5,475 bases of DNA from Pseudomonadota bacterium. Its GTDB lineage: Bacteria; Desulfobacterota; Desulfobulbia; Desulfobulbales; Desulfobulbaceae. Made by a program: the position numbers and the translations under genes. The stretch is from contig WRKE01000153.1 in NCBI GenBank assembly GCA_009778235.1, positions 1 to 5,475 on the forward strand. Direction: 5' to 3'. The first letter of the stretch is position 1. Every line of letters starts with the position of its first letter. A model generated the notes under the pieces. The model was not told where the DNA came from and did not search any database. It was given only the letters and a program-made list of their open reading frames with translations. Shown here in pieces: positions 1 to 5,475 of the stretch.

Positions 1-128
1 TCATCTGGATCCGCTGGACCTATCCACGGACCCAGATTTACCGGCTTCTCAATCTTTCCTGGAAAATACTGATCCCGTTCTCCATGGTCAATCTCCTGGT
101 AACGGCAGCCCTGATCAAGGTGTTTTGA
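1..128 (+). CDS. nuoH: NADH-quinone oxidoreductase subunit H, C-terminal end (partial)
   Basis: This is the last 41 codons of NuoH, the membrane subunit that holds the heel of complex I and forms most of the quinone-binding chamber. The 5' part lies outside the window; the reading frame starts at base 3 and ends at TGA 126-128. The visible residues begin IWIRWTYPRTQIYRLLNLSW, which matches the conserved loop before the last helix of NuoH (usually R-x-x-x-P-R-x-R-x-D-Q followed by a W-K and a helix). The Arg and Pro-Arg are kept, but the usual Asp-Gln is replaced by Tyr-Arg. The last membrane helix follows at about residues 21-39 of the visible part. nuoI starts two bases after the stop, as expected for the nuoH-nuoI order. 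Family identity comes from motif plus gene order and is quite sure; the missing 5' end prevents any length check. Confidence 0.93.
   Translation, partial: IWIRWTYPRTQIYRLLNLSWKILIPFSMVNLLVTAALIKVF
117..122 (+). promoter_or_regulatory. Ribosome-binding site deciding the nuoI start
   Basis: AAGGTG sits 8 bases before ATG 131 and inside the last nuoH codons. A TTG start at 125 is also open in the same frame and overlaps the nuoH stop, but it lies only 2 bases after this site. The spacing therefore favours ATG 131, giving a 150-residue NuoI. Confidence 0.55.
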
Positions 129-130
129 GT

Positions 131-583
131 ATGAGCGGGTATTTTCGTGATATCGTGACCGGCGGCAAAAGCCTGGTGACTGGCCTGGCCATCACCGCCC
201 GCGAGTTCTTCCGGCCGGTGGTGACCGAGCAGTATCCCTGGGAAGTGCCGACCATGACCCCGCTGTTCCGGGGGCATATCGAATTGATCGCTAACGAGGA
301 GACCGGCGAGCCCAATTGCGTGGTCTGCGGCATGTGTCAGCGGGCCTGCAGCTCGGGGTGCATCAGCCTGGACGGCAAGAAGAACGAGGGCGGCAAGGGC
401 AAGGTGCTGACCAGCTACATCCTCGATTTCACCAAATGCAGTCTCTGCGGCTTTTGCGTGGAGAGTTGTAATTTTAACGCCCTGCGGTTTTCCCGGGAAT
501 ACAACCTGGTCAGTTTCGACAAGCATGACTTTGTCATCGATCTGATCAACAGGCTGGAGAAACAAAACAAATGCAAGCGCTAG
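131..583 (+). CDS. nuoI: NADH-quinone oxidoreductase subunit I, 2x[4Fe-4S] ferredoxin-like
   Basis: NuoI carries clusters N6a and N6b, which pass electrons along the peripheral arm towards N2 and the quinone. With ATG 131 it has 150 residues, somewhat shorter than the E. coli protein (about 180). The N-terminal part (about 1-50) has an amphipathic helix and the NuoI stretch F-x-P-V-V-T-x-Q-Y-P-W followed by F-R-G. Two four-cysteine motifs are visible: C63-C66-C69 with C73, and C103-C106-C109 with C113. Each binds one cluster, with the fourth Cys of each motif serving the other cluster, as in bacterial ferredoxins. Oddly, the residue after the fourth Cys, normally proline, is Ser74 in the first motif and Asn114 in the second. 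Additional cysteines are C77 (the E. coli protein, as I recall it, has a Cys at this place) and C148. The 3' end overlaps nuoJ by 13 bases. Assignment is sure; the effect of the lost prolines is unknown. Confidence 0.95.
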   Translation: MSGYFRDIVTGGKSLVTGLAITAREFFRPVVTEQYPWEVPTMTPLFRGHIELIANEETGEPNCVVCGMCQRACSSGCISLDGKKNEGGKGKVLTSYILDFTKCSLCGFCVESCNFNALRFSREYNLVSFDKHDFVIDLINRLEKQNKCKR

Positions 584-1125
584 TCTGTCAGCCGGCGGCT
601 GGACCGGCCCTTTTTTCCGCCGAGGGCATGGTCGGGGTTGTTTTCCTCATCACCGTGGCCCTGGTCATGGCCGGGGCGGCCATCGCGGTCAGCTCCCGGC
701 GGCTGGTCCGGGCCGTTTTCGGTCTGGCGGTCTGCTTCACCGGTCTGGCCGGAGTCTATTATTTTCTGCTCAGCCCCTTTTTGGCCATGATGCAATTGCT
801 CATCTACGTCGGCGCAGTGTCCATCCTGATCGCCTTTGGCATCATGATGTCCACGCCCGAGGAGCAACAGACTTCTGCCATGAAGCGCCGCGCCACCCTG
901 GCCGGTCCGATGGCCGCAAGCGTCGCCGCTCTGATCTTCGCCGCCCTGACCGTACTCGGGCTGAAGACCGAGTGGCAGGTCTTCCCCCGGCAGGGGAGCT
1001 TTGACATCAAGGAGATGGGGCTGTCGCTGCTGACCACCTACGGCTTTGTCTTCGAACTCATTTCCATTGTCCTGCTCCTGGCCATCATCGGCGCCTTGGT
1101 GCTTGCACAGCGGGGGAGAAACTGA
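571..1125 (+). CDS. nuoJ: NADH-quinone oxidoreductase subunit J
   Basis: NuoJ is a five-helix membrane subunit of complex I that lies between NuoH and the antiporter-like arm. Its third helix carries a pi-bulge thought to help couple quinone chemistry to pumping. The protein is 184 residues, the usual length. The key helix reads QLLIYVGAVSILIAFG at about 75-90, with the Y-x-G-A-V core of the family. The final helix, about 158-180, has FE(162) and the A-I-I-G-A-L-V-L-A ending typical of NuoJ. Hydrophobic segments fall near 21-40, 46-66, 73-93, 107-130 and 155-180. The start overlaps the nuoI 3' end by 13 bases. GGAGA at 556-560 lies 10 bases before ATG 571. The in-frame ATG at 628 has no well-spaced ribosome-binding site and would remove part of the first helix, so 571 is chosen. 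Confidence 0.95.
   Translation: MQALVCQPAAGPALFSAEGMVGVVFLITVALVMAGAAIAVSSRRLVRAVFGLAVCFTGLAGVYYFLLSPFLAMMQLLIYVGAVSILIAFGIMMSTPEEQQTSAMKRRATLAGPMAASVAALIFAALTVLGLKTEWQVFPRQGSFDIKEMGLSLLTTYGFVFELISIVLLLAIIGALVLAQRGRN
1112..1118 (+). promoter_or_regulatory. Ribosome-binding site of nuoK
   Basis: GGGGGAG lies inside the last codons of nuoJ and 10 bases before ATG 1129. nuoK starts three bases after the nuoJ stop, so translation of the two is probably coupled. Confidence 0.5.
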
Positions 1126-1128
1126 CCG

Positions 1129-1455
1129 ATGCTACTCTTAAATCTCTACAACTGCCTTTCGACCTACCTGGTGATCGGTGCCCTGCTGTTCGCCTTCGGG
1201 GTCTACGGCATGGTGGCCCACCGCACGGTGATCGGCATGCTGATCTCTTCGGAGTTCATCCTGGCCGCCGCTTCCACCAACTTCATGGCCTTCAACCGTT
1301 TCCTGGCCCCCAACCCGGCGGTCGGCCAGATATTCACCCTGTTCATCATGGCCATTGCCGCCGCCGAGGCAGCCATCGCTATCAGCATCATGATCGCGGT
1401 CTATCGGAACTACAAGTCCATCGAGACCGACGACCTGGTCGATCTTCAGGGCTAA
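1129..1455 (+). CDS. nuoK: NADH-quinone oxidoreductase subunit K
   Basis: NuoK is the small three-helix subunit (the MrpC homologue) that continues the proton or charge path from the quinone site into the antiporter-like subunits. It has 108 residues, slightly longer than the usual 100 or so. Helices lie near 11-30, 34-55 and 66-92. The two buried glutamates that matter in this family are present: E42 in helix 2 (ISSEFILAAASTNF) and E80 in helix 3 (AAAEAAIAIS); they correspond to E. coli E36 and E72. The Asn that usually sits four residues after the first Glu is Ala46 here, though N51 is kept downstream. The C-terminal tail (about 93-108) is polar and acidic, ending D-L-V-D-L-Q-G, like the short tail of other NuoK proteins. 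Position after nuoJ is canonical. Confidence 0.97.
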   Translation: MLLLNLYNCLSTYLVIGALLFAFGVYGMVAHRTVIGMLISSEFILAAASTNFMAFNRFLAPNPAVGQIFTLFIMAIAAAEAAIAISIMIAVYRNYKSIETDDLVDLQG

Positions 1456-1460
1456 GGAGG
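1455..1460 (+). promoter_or_regulatory. Strong Shine-Dalgarno before the MrpD-like gene
   Basis: AGGAGG overlaps the nuoK stop codon TAA (1453-1455). It is 4 bases before ATG 1465 and 10 bases before a second in-frame ATG at 1471, so either could be used. The two products differ by only two residues. It is the best match to the consensus in the window and suggests high expression of the first antiporter-like subunit. Confidence 0.7.
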
Positions 1461-1464
1461 GAGA

Positions 1465-2967
1465 ATGGCCATGGATATCGTTGCCTCCAATCCCGACGTC
1501 ATCGAGAACGCCAACCTGTTGCTGGCGGTGATCATCCCGCTGTTCGGCAGCCTGGTGGTCATGACCTTAAAAAACAACCCGAACCTGCGCGAGTTCGTCT
1601 CTGCCAGCGCCGCGGTGCTGCTGTTTTGTATGGTGCTCTCCTTTATCCCGGCGCTCAAGGCGGGCAAGACCCTGGTCTATCCGATCTTTCAGCTTTTGCC
1701 CGGACTGTCGATCACCCTGCGCGCCGACGGCTTTGCCATGATCTTTGCCCTGGTCGCCTCGTCGTTGTGGGTGATCGCCGTCTTCTACTCCATGGGCTAC
1801 ATGCGGGCCCACCACGAGCCCTGCCAGACCCGGTTCAACGCCTGTTTCGCCCTGGCCATCTTCGGGGCCATCGGCGTGGCCTTGGCCGACAACCTCCTGA
1901 CCCTTTATCTCTTCTACGAGATCGTCTCGGTCTGCACCTATCCGCTGGTCGCCCATCATCAGGATGAAGAATCCTACGAAGGGGCGCGTAAATATATCGT
2001 CTACCTGACCTCCACCGCCAAATTTTTCCTCCTCCCGGCCCTGATCCTCATCTATGTCCTGGCCGGTACCTTGGATTTTCCGCATAACATCAACACCGGC
2101 ATTATTCCTGACTCGGCCACCGGCTGGCTGGTGACCATGCTGTACATCTTTTGTATTCTCGGTTTTGCCAAGAACGGGGTCATGCCGTTCCACCATTGGC
2201 TCCCCGGCGCCATGGTGGCCCCGACCCCGGTCTCAGCGCTGTTGCATGCGGTGGCCGTGGTCAAGGTCGGGGTATTCTGCACCACCCGCACCATGCTCTA
2301 TGTGTTCGGGGTCGACACCATGGACCGGCTCAATCTGGGCATTCCCACCGCCTATTTTGTCGGCTTCACCATCATCGCCGCCTCGATGATCGCCCTGTCC
2401 AAGGACAATCTCAAGGCCAGGCTGGCCTATTCCACGGTTAGCCAGCTCTCCTACATCATCCTGGGTGTGGCGCTGCTCACCCCCCATGCCATCGAAGGCG
2501 GCCTGATTCACATCGTCAATCACGCCTTTGCCAAGATCACCCTGTTTTTCTGCGCCGGCGCCATCTACATCGCGGCCCATAAAAAATATATCTCGGAAAT
2601 GAGCGGTCTGGGCAGGACTATGCCGTTCACCTTCGGCGCCTTTGCCGTGGCCTCGCTCTCGATGATCGGCGCACCGCCGGTGGCCGGTTTCGTCTCCAAA
2701 TGGTATTTGTTGGTGGGCTCGATGGAGGCCCATCAGGTGGGCATCCTCCTGATCCTCATCGTCTCGACCGTGCTCAATGTCGGCTATTTCGCGCCGGTGA
2801 CCTACAAGGCCTTTTTCGGCAAACCACCGGCGGGACAGGCCGAGGCCGGGATCAAAGAGGCGCCGCTGAGTATGCTGATTCCCTTGCTGATCGCGGTCAC
2901 GGTCTCGGTGATCATCGGCATTTACCCCAATTTCATGATGCAATTCGTCCGGATGGTGACAGGATGA
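1465..2967 (+). CDS. Antiporter-like complex I subunit, MrpD/NuoL-superfamily (proton-conducting membrane subunit)
   Basis: This 500-residue, about 14-helix protein belongs to the proton-conducting family shared by NuoL, NuoM, NuoN and the Mrp antiporter subunits A and D. It is expected to translocate H+ (or Na+) in the membrane arm. The functional charges can be placed: E152 in TM5 (LFYEIVSVCTYPLV), K236 in TM7 (FAKNGVMPFHHWLPGA), H261 and K267 in TM8 (LLHAVAVVKVGVF), H353 and K357 in TM11 (NHAFAKITLFF), and K412 in TM12 (GAPPVAGFVSKWYLL). The G-x-P-P-x-A-G-F-x-S-K-W stretch and a C-terminal I-G-I-Y-P are typical of MrpD. It lacks the classical NuoL TM5 signature (G-W-E-G-V-G-L-C-S-Y) and has no long C-terminal lateral helix, ending soon after TM14. 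It sits in the nuoL position, directly after nuoK, and overlaps the next gene by ATGA. Annotation pipelines may call it NuoL or 'antiporter subunit D'; I regard MrpD-like as the better label. Which site it occupies in the complex cannot be read from sequence. Confidence 0.93.
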   Translation: MAMDIVASNPDVIENANLLLAVIIPLFGSLVVMTLKNNPNLREFVSASAAVLLFCMVLSFIPALKAGKTLVYPIFQLLPGLSITLRADGFAMIFALVASSLWVIAVFYSMGYMRAHHEPCQTRFNACFALAIFGAIGVALADNLLTLYLFYEIVSVCTYPLVAHHQDEESYEGARKYIVYLTSTAKFFLLPALILIYVLAGTLDFPHNINTGIIPDSATGWLVTMLYIFCILGFAKNGVMPFHHWLPGAMVAPTPVSALLHAVAVVKVGVFCTTRTMLYVFGVDTMDRLNLGIPTAYFVGFTIIAASMIALSKDNLKARLAYSTVSQLSYIILGVALLTPHAIEGGLIHIVNHAFAKITLFFCAGAIYIAAHKKYISEMSGLGRTMPFTFGAFAVASLSMIGAPPVAGFVSKWYLLVGSMEAHQVGILLILIVSTVLNVGYFAPVTYKAFFGKPPAGQAEAGIKEAPLSMLIPLLIAVTVSVIIGIYPNFMMQFVRMVTG

Positions 2968-3239
2968 GATCGCTGATCGCATATCTCCAGGCCCGGTTGA
3001 AAACCGTGGTGACGCTCTGCTTCGCGCTGCTGGCCGTGATTGCGGTGGCCTCGCTGCTGGTTGATACCCAACACGCCCACACCTGGGTCGAGCAACACTT
3101 GCCCTTTTTCTGGTCGCTGTTTGGTTTCGCGGCCACGGCCCTGATCATCGGGGTGGCCCGTTGGTTCGGCCGTTCCGGTATCCAGGCCCCGGCCGAGGTC
3201 TATGACCGCACCCTTTTACCCTGCGAGGAAGAAGAATGA
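2964..3239 (+). CDS. Small two-helix membrane protein between antiporter-like subunits
   Basis: The product has 91 residues and no certain family name. It begins with a basic amphipathic stretch (MRSLIAYLQARLK), followed by two hydrophobic segments near 15-33 and 47-66. They are joined by a short polar loop with three histidines (H37, H39, H45) and an acidic Glu43. The second segment, FFWSLFGFAATALIIGVARW, is followed by R70, a region with A-E-V-Y-D, and an acidic end CEEEE. From memory, small proteins with an E-x-x-P-x-F-x-x-L-F-G-F core recur beside extended MrpD-like genes in other bacteria; this is unverified. The start ATG lies in the overlap ATGA (2964-2967) with the previous stop, and the stop overlaps the next start in the same way (3236-3239), so it is translated as part of one cassette. 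A continuous frame extends upstream to 2700, but that part is a shadow of the previous gene. I infer a supernumerary or assembly subunit of the membrane arm; no catalytic function is visible. Confidence 0.8.
   Translation: MRSLIAYLQARLKTVVTLCFALLAVIAVASLLVDTQHAHTWVEQHLPFFWSLFGFAATALIIGVARWFGRSGIQAPAEVYDRTLLPCEEEE
3225..3230 (+). promoter_or_regulatory. Ribosome-binding site of the extended antiporter-like gene
   Basis: GAGGAA lies in the acidic last codons of the small gene, 5 bases before ATG 3236. It gives the downstream gene its own ribosome entry in addition to the ATGA coupling. Confidence 0.5.
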
Positions 3240-5026
3240 CCTCCAGTTTCCTCCACCCCTCCATCCTTCTGATCGCGGGCGCGTTGCTCCTGCCTTTCAT
3301 CCAGGGACCGTTGCGCCGGCCTTATCTTTTCCTGGTGCCGCTCTTGGGTCTGGGCGCGGTGCTGTACAATACCACCCTGGCCGGCAGTTACGGCCTGGTG
3401 AACTTCCTGGACTGGCAATTGGTCTTTGGCCGGGTGGATCGACTCGCCACCGTCTTTGCCCTGATCATGGCGCTGATGGCGGTGATCGGCACCCTCTACG
3501 GCTTGCACGTTGACCGGGCCGGAGAGCACATGGCGGCCTGGTTTTATGCGGCCGGCTCCCTGGGGGTTATCTACAGCGGCGATTATTTGAGCCTTTTTCT
3601 CTTCTGGGAAATGATGGCCTTTGCCTCGGTCTTCCTCATCTGGTTCAGGCGGGGGCCGAATTCGCTGGCCGTGGGCTACCGCTACCTGATCATCCACACC
3701 ATCGGCGGCATCATCCTCCTGGCCGGTATCCTGCTCCACTATCAATCAACCGGCAGCATCGCCTTTAACCTGCTCGATGTCAGCCATCCCCAACCCGCCA
3801 CCTGGTTGATCATGATCGGCTTTGGGCTCAATGCCGCCATGGTCCCGCTCCACTTCTGGCTGCCCGAGGCCTATGGCGAGGCCTCGTTCAACGGCGCGGT
3901 CTTTCTTTGCGCCTTCACCACCAAGACCGCGGTGTATGCCCTGGCTCGGGCCTGCGCCGGCATGGAAATTCTGGTGGTGCTTGGGGTGATCATGGCCCTG
4001 TATGGCATGATCTACGCGGTGATGGAAAATGACATCCGCAAGCTGCTGGCCTGGTCGATCGTCTCCCAGGTGGGCTACATGGTAGCCTCCATCGGGATCG
4101 GCACCAATCTGGCCATCAACGGCGCCGTGGCCCATGCGGTGGCGCATATCTTGTACAAGAGTTTGTTGTTCATGGGGACAGGTTCGGTCCTGTACATGAC
4201 CGGCAAAACCAAGTTTACCGAATTGGGCGGCTTGCATGCCAAGATGCCGGCCACCTTCTTTTTTACCCTGATCGGCTGCCTGTCGATTTCCGCTGTTCCC
4301 TTGTTTGCGGCCTATGCCAGCAAGTCGATGATCATCGCCGCCGGTTTTGAGCAACACCTCAACTGGGCGGTCTGGCTGCTGATGTTCGGCGCCACCGGCA
4401 CCTTCATCTACAACGGCCTCAAGCTGCCTTATTTTCTCTTTTTCGGCACCAACAGGTGCAGCCAGGCCACCTGGGATAAGGCGGCCGATCCTCCGGGCAA
4501 CATGCTCATCGCCATGACCTTGGGAGCCACCATGTGCATCCTGGTGGGTACCGCGCCCGGCTCTCTCTACACCCTGCTGCCCCATGCGGTCGACTACACG
4601 CCGTATACGGCCTACCAACTGATGGAAACCCTGCAACTGCTCGGTTTTGCCGCCTTGGCCTTTTTCCTGCTCAAGAAATATGTGGAGCCCATGGATCGGG
4701 TCTGCTTTGATATCGACTGGCTCGGCCGGCAGTTGGGCCGCGCTTTTCTCTTTATGGTCCGGCATCCGCTGCAGTGGCTCGACACTGCCTGGGGCGAGGC
4801 CTACCGGGTGGTCGGGCTCGGTTCGCTGATGACCATCAGCCGTTTTTGGAGTTGGTTTGATTGGCACGCCATCGACGGGGTGGTCGACGGTATTGCCCGC
4901 GGCGTGCGGGCCTTGGGCGGCAAGGTGCGAGTGCTCCAGAGCGGCCAGATCCAGGTCGCCCTGTTCTACCTTTCTTCGCTTGCCGCGGTGGTGTTGCTCA
5001 CCTTCGTGGTCTCCCAGTTGCTCTAA
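3236..5026 (+). CDS. Extended MrpD-like antiporter subunit with NuoL-type C-terminal tail
   Basis: This is a second, different member of the NuoL/M/N-MrpA/D family, 596 residues, with about 15 helices up to residue 480. The core shows E125 in TM5 (LFLFWEMMAFASVFLIW), the P-L-H-F-W-L-P-E-A-Y segment at 204-213, K230 in TM8 (FTTKTAVYALA), H304 and K308 in TM11 (VAHILYKSLLFMGTG), and K363 in TM12 (FAAYASKSMI). The usual TM7 lysine, five residues before the Pro of P-L-H-x-W-L-P, is Asn199 (codon AAT at 3830-3832). Residues 464-480 form a further helix. From about 485 the chain is amphipathic (D-I-D-W-L-G-R, aromatic-rich up to 545) and then reads I-D-G-V-V-D-G-I-A-R and V-L-Q-S-G-Q-I-Q before a last helix at 573-594. 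The D-G-x-V-x-G and L-Q-x-G-x-x-Q pattern is the C-terminal signature of NuoL, where it anchors the lateral helix. It is therefore either an extended MrpD or a NuoL substitute. The stop is 12 bases before nuoM. Family is sure; its role in this complex is inferred. Confidence 0.92.
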   Translation: MTSSFLHPSILLIAGALLLPFIQGPLRRPYLFLVPLLGLGAVLYNTTLAGSYGLVNFLDWQLVFGRVDRLATVFALIMALMAVIGTLYGLHVDRAGEHMAAWFYAAGSLGVIYSGDYLSLFLFWEMMAFASVFLIWFRRGPNSLAVGYRYLIIHTIGGIILLAGILLHYQSTGSIAFNLLDVSHPQPATWLIMIGFGLNAAMVPLHFWLPEAYGEASFNGAVFLCAFTTKTAVYALARACAGMEILVVLGVIMALYGMIYAVMENDIRKLLAWSIVSQVGYMVASIGIGTNLAINGAVAHAVAHILYKSLLFMGTGSVLYMTGKTKFTELGGLHAKMPATFFFTLIGCLSISAVPLFAAYASKSMIIAAGFEQHLNWAVWLLMFGATGTFIYNGLKLPYFLFFGTNRCSQATWDKAADPPGNMLIAMTLGATMCILVGTAPGSLYTLLPHAVDYTPYTAYQLMETLQLLGFAALAFFLLKKYVEPMDRVCFDIDWLGRQLGRAFLFMVRHPLQWLDTAWGEAYRVVGLGSLMTISRFWSWFDWHAIDGVVDGIARGVRALGGKVRVLQSGQIQVALFYLSSLAAVVLLTFVVSQLL

Positions 5027-5030
5027 GGGG
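5025..5030 (+). promoter_or_regulatory. Ribosome-binding site of nuoM
   Basis: AAGGGG overlaps the TAA stop (5024-5026) of the previous gene and lies 8 bases before ATG 5039, a normal spacing. A later in-frame ATG at 5072 has no comparable site and would cut into the first helix. Confidence 0.5.
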
Positions 5031-5038
5031 AAAAGAGA

Positions 5039-5475
5039 ATGGATCTGCTGCTTATCAAAGAAGGTTTTCCCATGCTCAGCTTTCTCATCTTCCTGCCGCT
5101 GGCAGGCTCGGTGGTACTGCTCTTCTTCCACAATGAGGCCTTTGCCCGGCTGTGGACCCTGCTGGTCACCTCACTGACCGCAATCTGCTCACTGTTTTTG
5201 TTGTCGGGCTTTGATCCGGCCAGCAGCAGATACCAGATGGCCGAGATCTATACCTGGATTCCCCGGCTGAAGATCAACTATATCGTCGGCCTGGACGGCA
5301 TTTCCATCCTGCTGGTCCTGCTGACCACCCTGATCATGCCGTTTTGTGTCCTTGCCTCCTGGAAATACATCCAAAAGCGGGTGACCCCCTTCATGTTCTG
5401 CCTGCTGGTGATGGAAACCTCCATGATCGGGGTCTTTGTCGCCCTGGACTTTGTCCTGTTCTACATCTTCTGGGA
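5039..5475 (+). CDS. nuoM: NADH-quinone oxidoreductase subunit M, N-terminal part (partial)
   Basis: NuoM is one of the canonical proton-pumping, antiporter-like subunits of complex I. The window holds 145 codons plus two bases; the rest lies beyond the edge. Identity is clear from V-G-L-D-G-I-S-I-L-L-V-L-L-T-T near 83-97, the I-M-P-F-C-V-L-A-S-W stretch, and L-V-M-E-T-S-M-I-G-V-F-V-A-L-D followed by L-F-Y-I-F-W near 123-145. These are hallmarks of NuoM and not of NuoL or NuoN. The next residue would be the essential TM5 glutamate; its codon is cut after GA at the window edge. Helices fall near 11-30, 38-56, 84-107, 115-137 and from 139 on. Its position after the extended antiporter-like gene mirrors the usual nuoL-nuoM order, which supports the idea that the preceding gene takes the NuoL role. 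Confidence 0.97.
   Translation, partial: MDLLLIKEGFPMLSFLIFLPLAGSVVLLFFHNEAFARLWTLLVTSLTAICSLFLLSGFDPASSRYQMAEIYTWIPRLKINYIVGLDGISILLVLLTTLIMPFCVLASWKYIQKRVTPFMFCLLVMETSMIGVFVALDFVLFYIFW

Noticed and set aside
125..130. TTG start of nuoI at 125
   Set aside because: It adds only two residues and is 2 bases after the AAGGTG site; ATG 131 has a better spacing of 8 bases.
38..565. 175-codon open frame on the - strand opposite nuoH and nuoI
   Set aside because: It covers two well identified genes; composition and lack of any motif mark it as a shadow.
1567..2196. 209-codon open frame on the - strand
   Set aside because: It is a mirror of a strongly conserved coding region on the + strand and has no family features.
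2700..2963. Upstream extension of the 91-residue gene to an ATG at 2700
   Set aside because: This stretch is the +1 shadow of the MrpD-like gene and its translation is Gly/Arg/Asp-rich nonsense. The membrane protein-like sequence begins only at the ATG at 2964.
2233..2982. 249-codon open frame on the - strand
   Set aside because: It is antisense to the MrpD-like gene and has the same low-complexity polar composition with no recognisable motif.
1465..5026. Possibility that the two large genes are a recent tandem duplication
   Set aside because: They share the family motifs, but the surrounding residues, length (500 against 596) and C-terminal ends differ greatly, so they are old paralogues.
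5027..5038. Terminator or promoter in the longest spacer
   Set aside because: It is only 12 bases, has no inverted repeat, and is accounted for by the ribosome-binding site of nuoM.
3746..5131. 461-codon open frame on the - strand
   Set aside because: It lies fully opposite the extended antiporter-like gene and the start of nuoM. Its product is rich in His, Gln, Gly, Asp and Glu with no domain, as expected for the antisense of GC-rich hydrophobic codons.

Overview
The window is a dense piece of a respiratory complex I (Nuo-type NADH:quinone oxidoreductase-like) operon, all on the + strand. It is coding almost end to end, and the longest spacer between genes is 12 bases. GC is high, roughly 60 % by eye. 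The genes look like those of a Gram-negative anaerobe, and a Desulfobacterota-type (sulfate or sulfur metabolising) bacterium is my best guess. That assignment rests on the general look of the proteins and the mixed Nuo/Mrp gene content, not on a search, and is low confidence. No NADH-binding (NuoEF) or peripheral (NuoBCDG) gene falls inside the window, so the electron donor cannot be stated.

Layout from left to right: the last 41 codons of nuoH (1-128), complete nuoI (131-583), nuoJ (571-1125) and nuoK (1129-1455), a 500-residue antiporter-like subunit of MrpD type (1465-2967), a 91-residue two-helix membrane protein (2964-3239), a second antiporter-like subunit of 596 residues with a NuoL-style C-terminal tail (3236-5026), and the first 145 codons of nuoM (5039-5475, cut by the window edge). 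I see no RNA gene, mobile element, CRISPR array, long repeat, promoter or terminator. Control of these genes presumably lies outside the window, with local ribosome-binding sites and overlapping start/stop codons setting translation.

How the genes work together: NuoH anchors the peripheral arm and forms the quinone chamber, NuoI carries two [4Fe-4S] clusters towards the quinone, and NuoJ and NuoK link the quinone site to the pumping arm. The antiporter-like proteins then make up the ion-translocating arm. The notable point is that the slot between nuoK and nuoM, where a classical operon has nuoL, is filled by a three-gene cassette: MrpD-like, small two-helix protein, extended MrpD-like with a NuoL-like tail. 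Neither large protein has the classical NuoL TM5 signature. If nuoN follows nuoM as usual, this enzyme would have four antiporter-like subunits instead of three. One of the two extra subunits also has Asn at the site of the normally conserved TM7 lysine. The parts are known families. The combination, the small protein and the Lys-to-Asn change are the items worth following.
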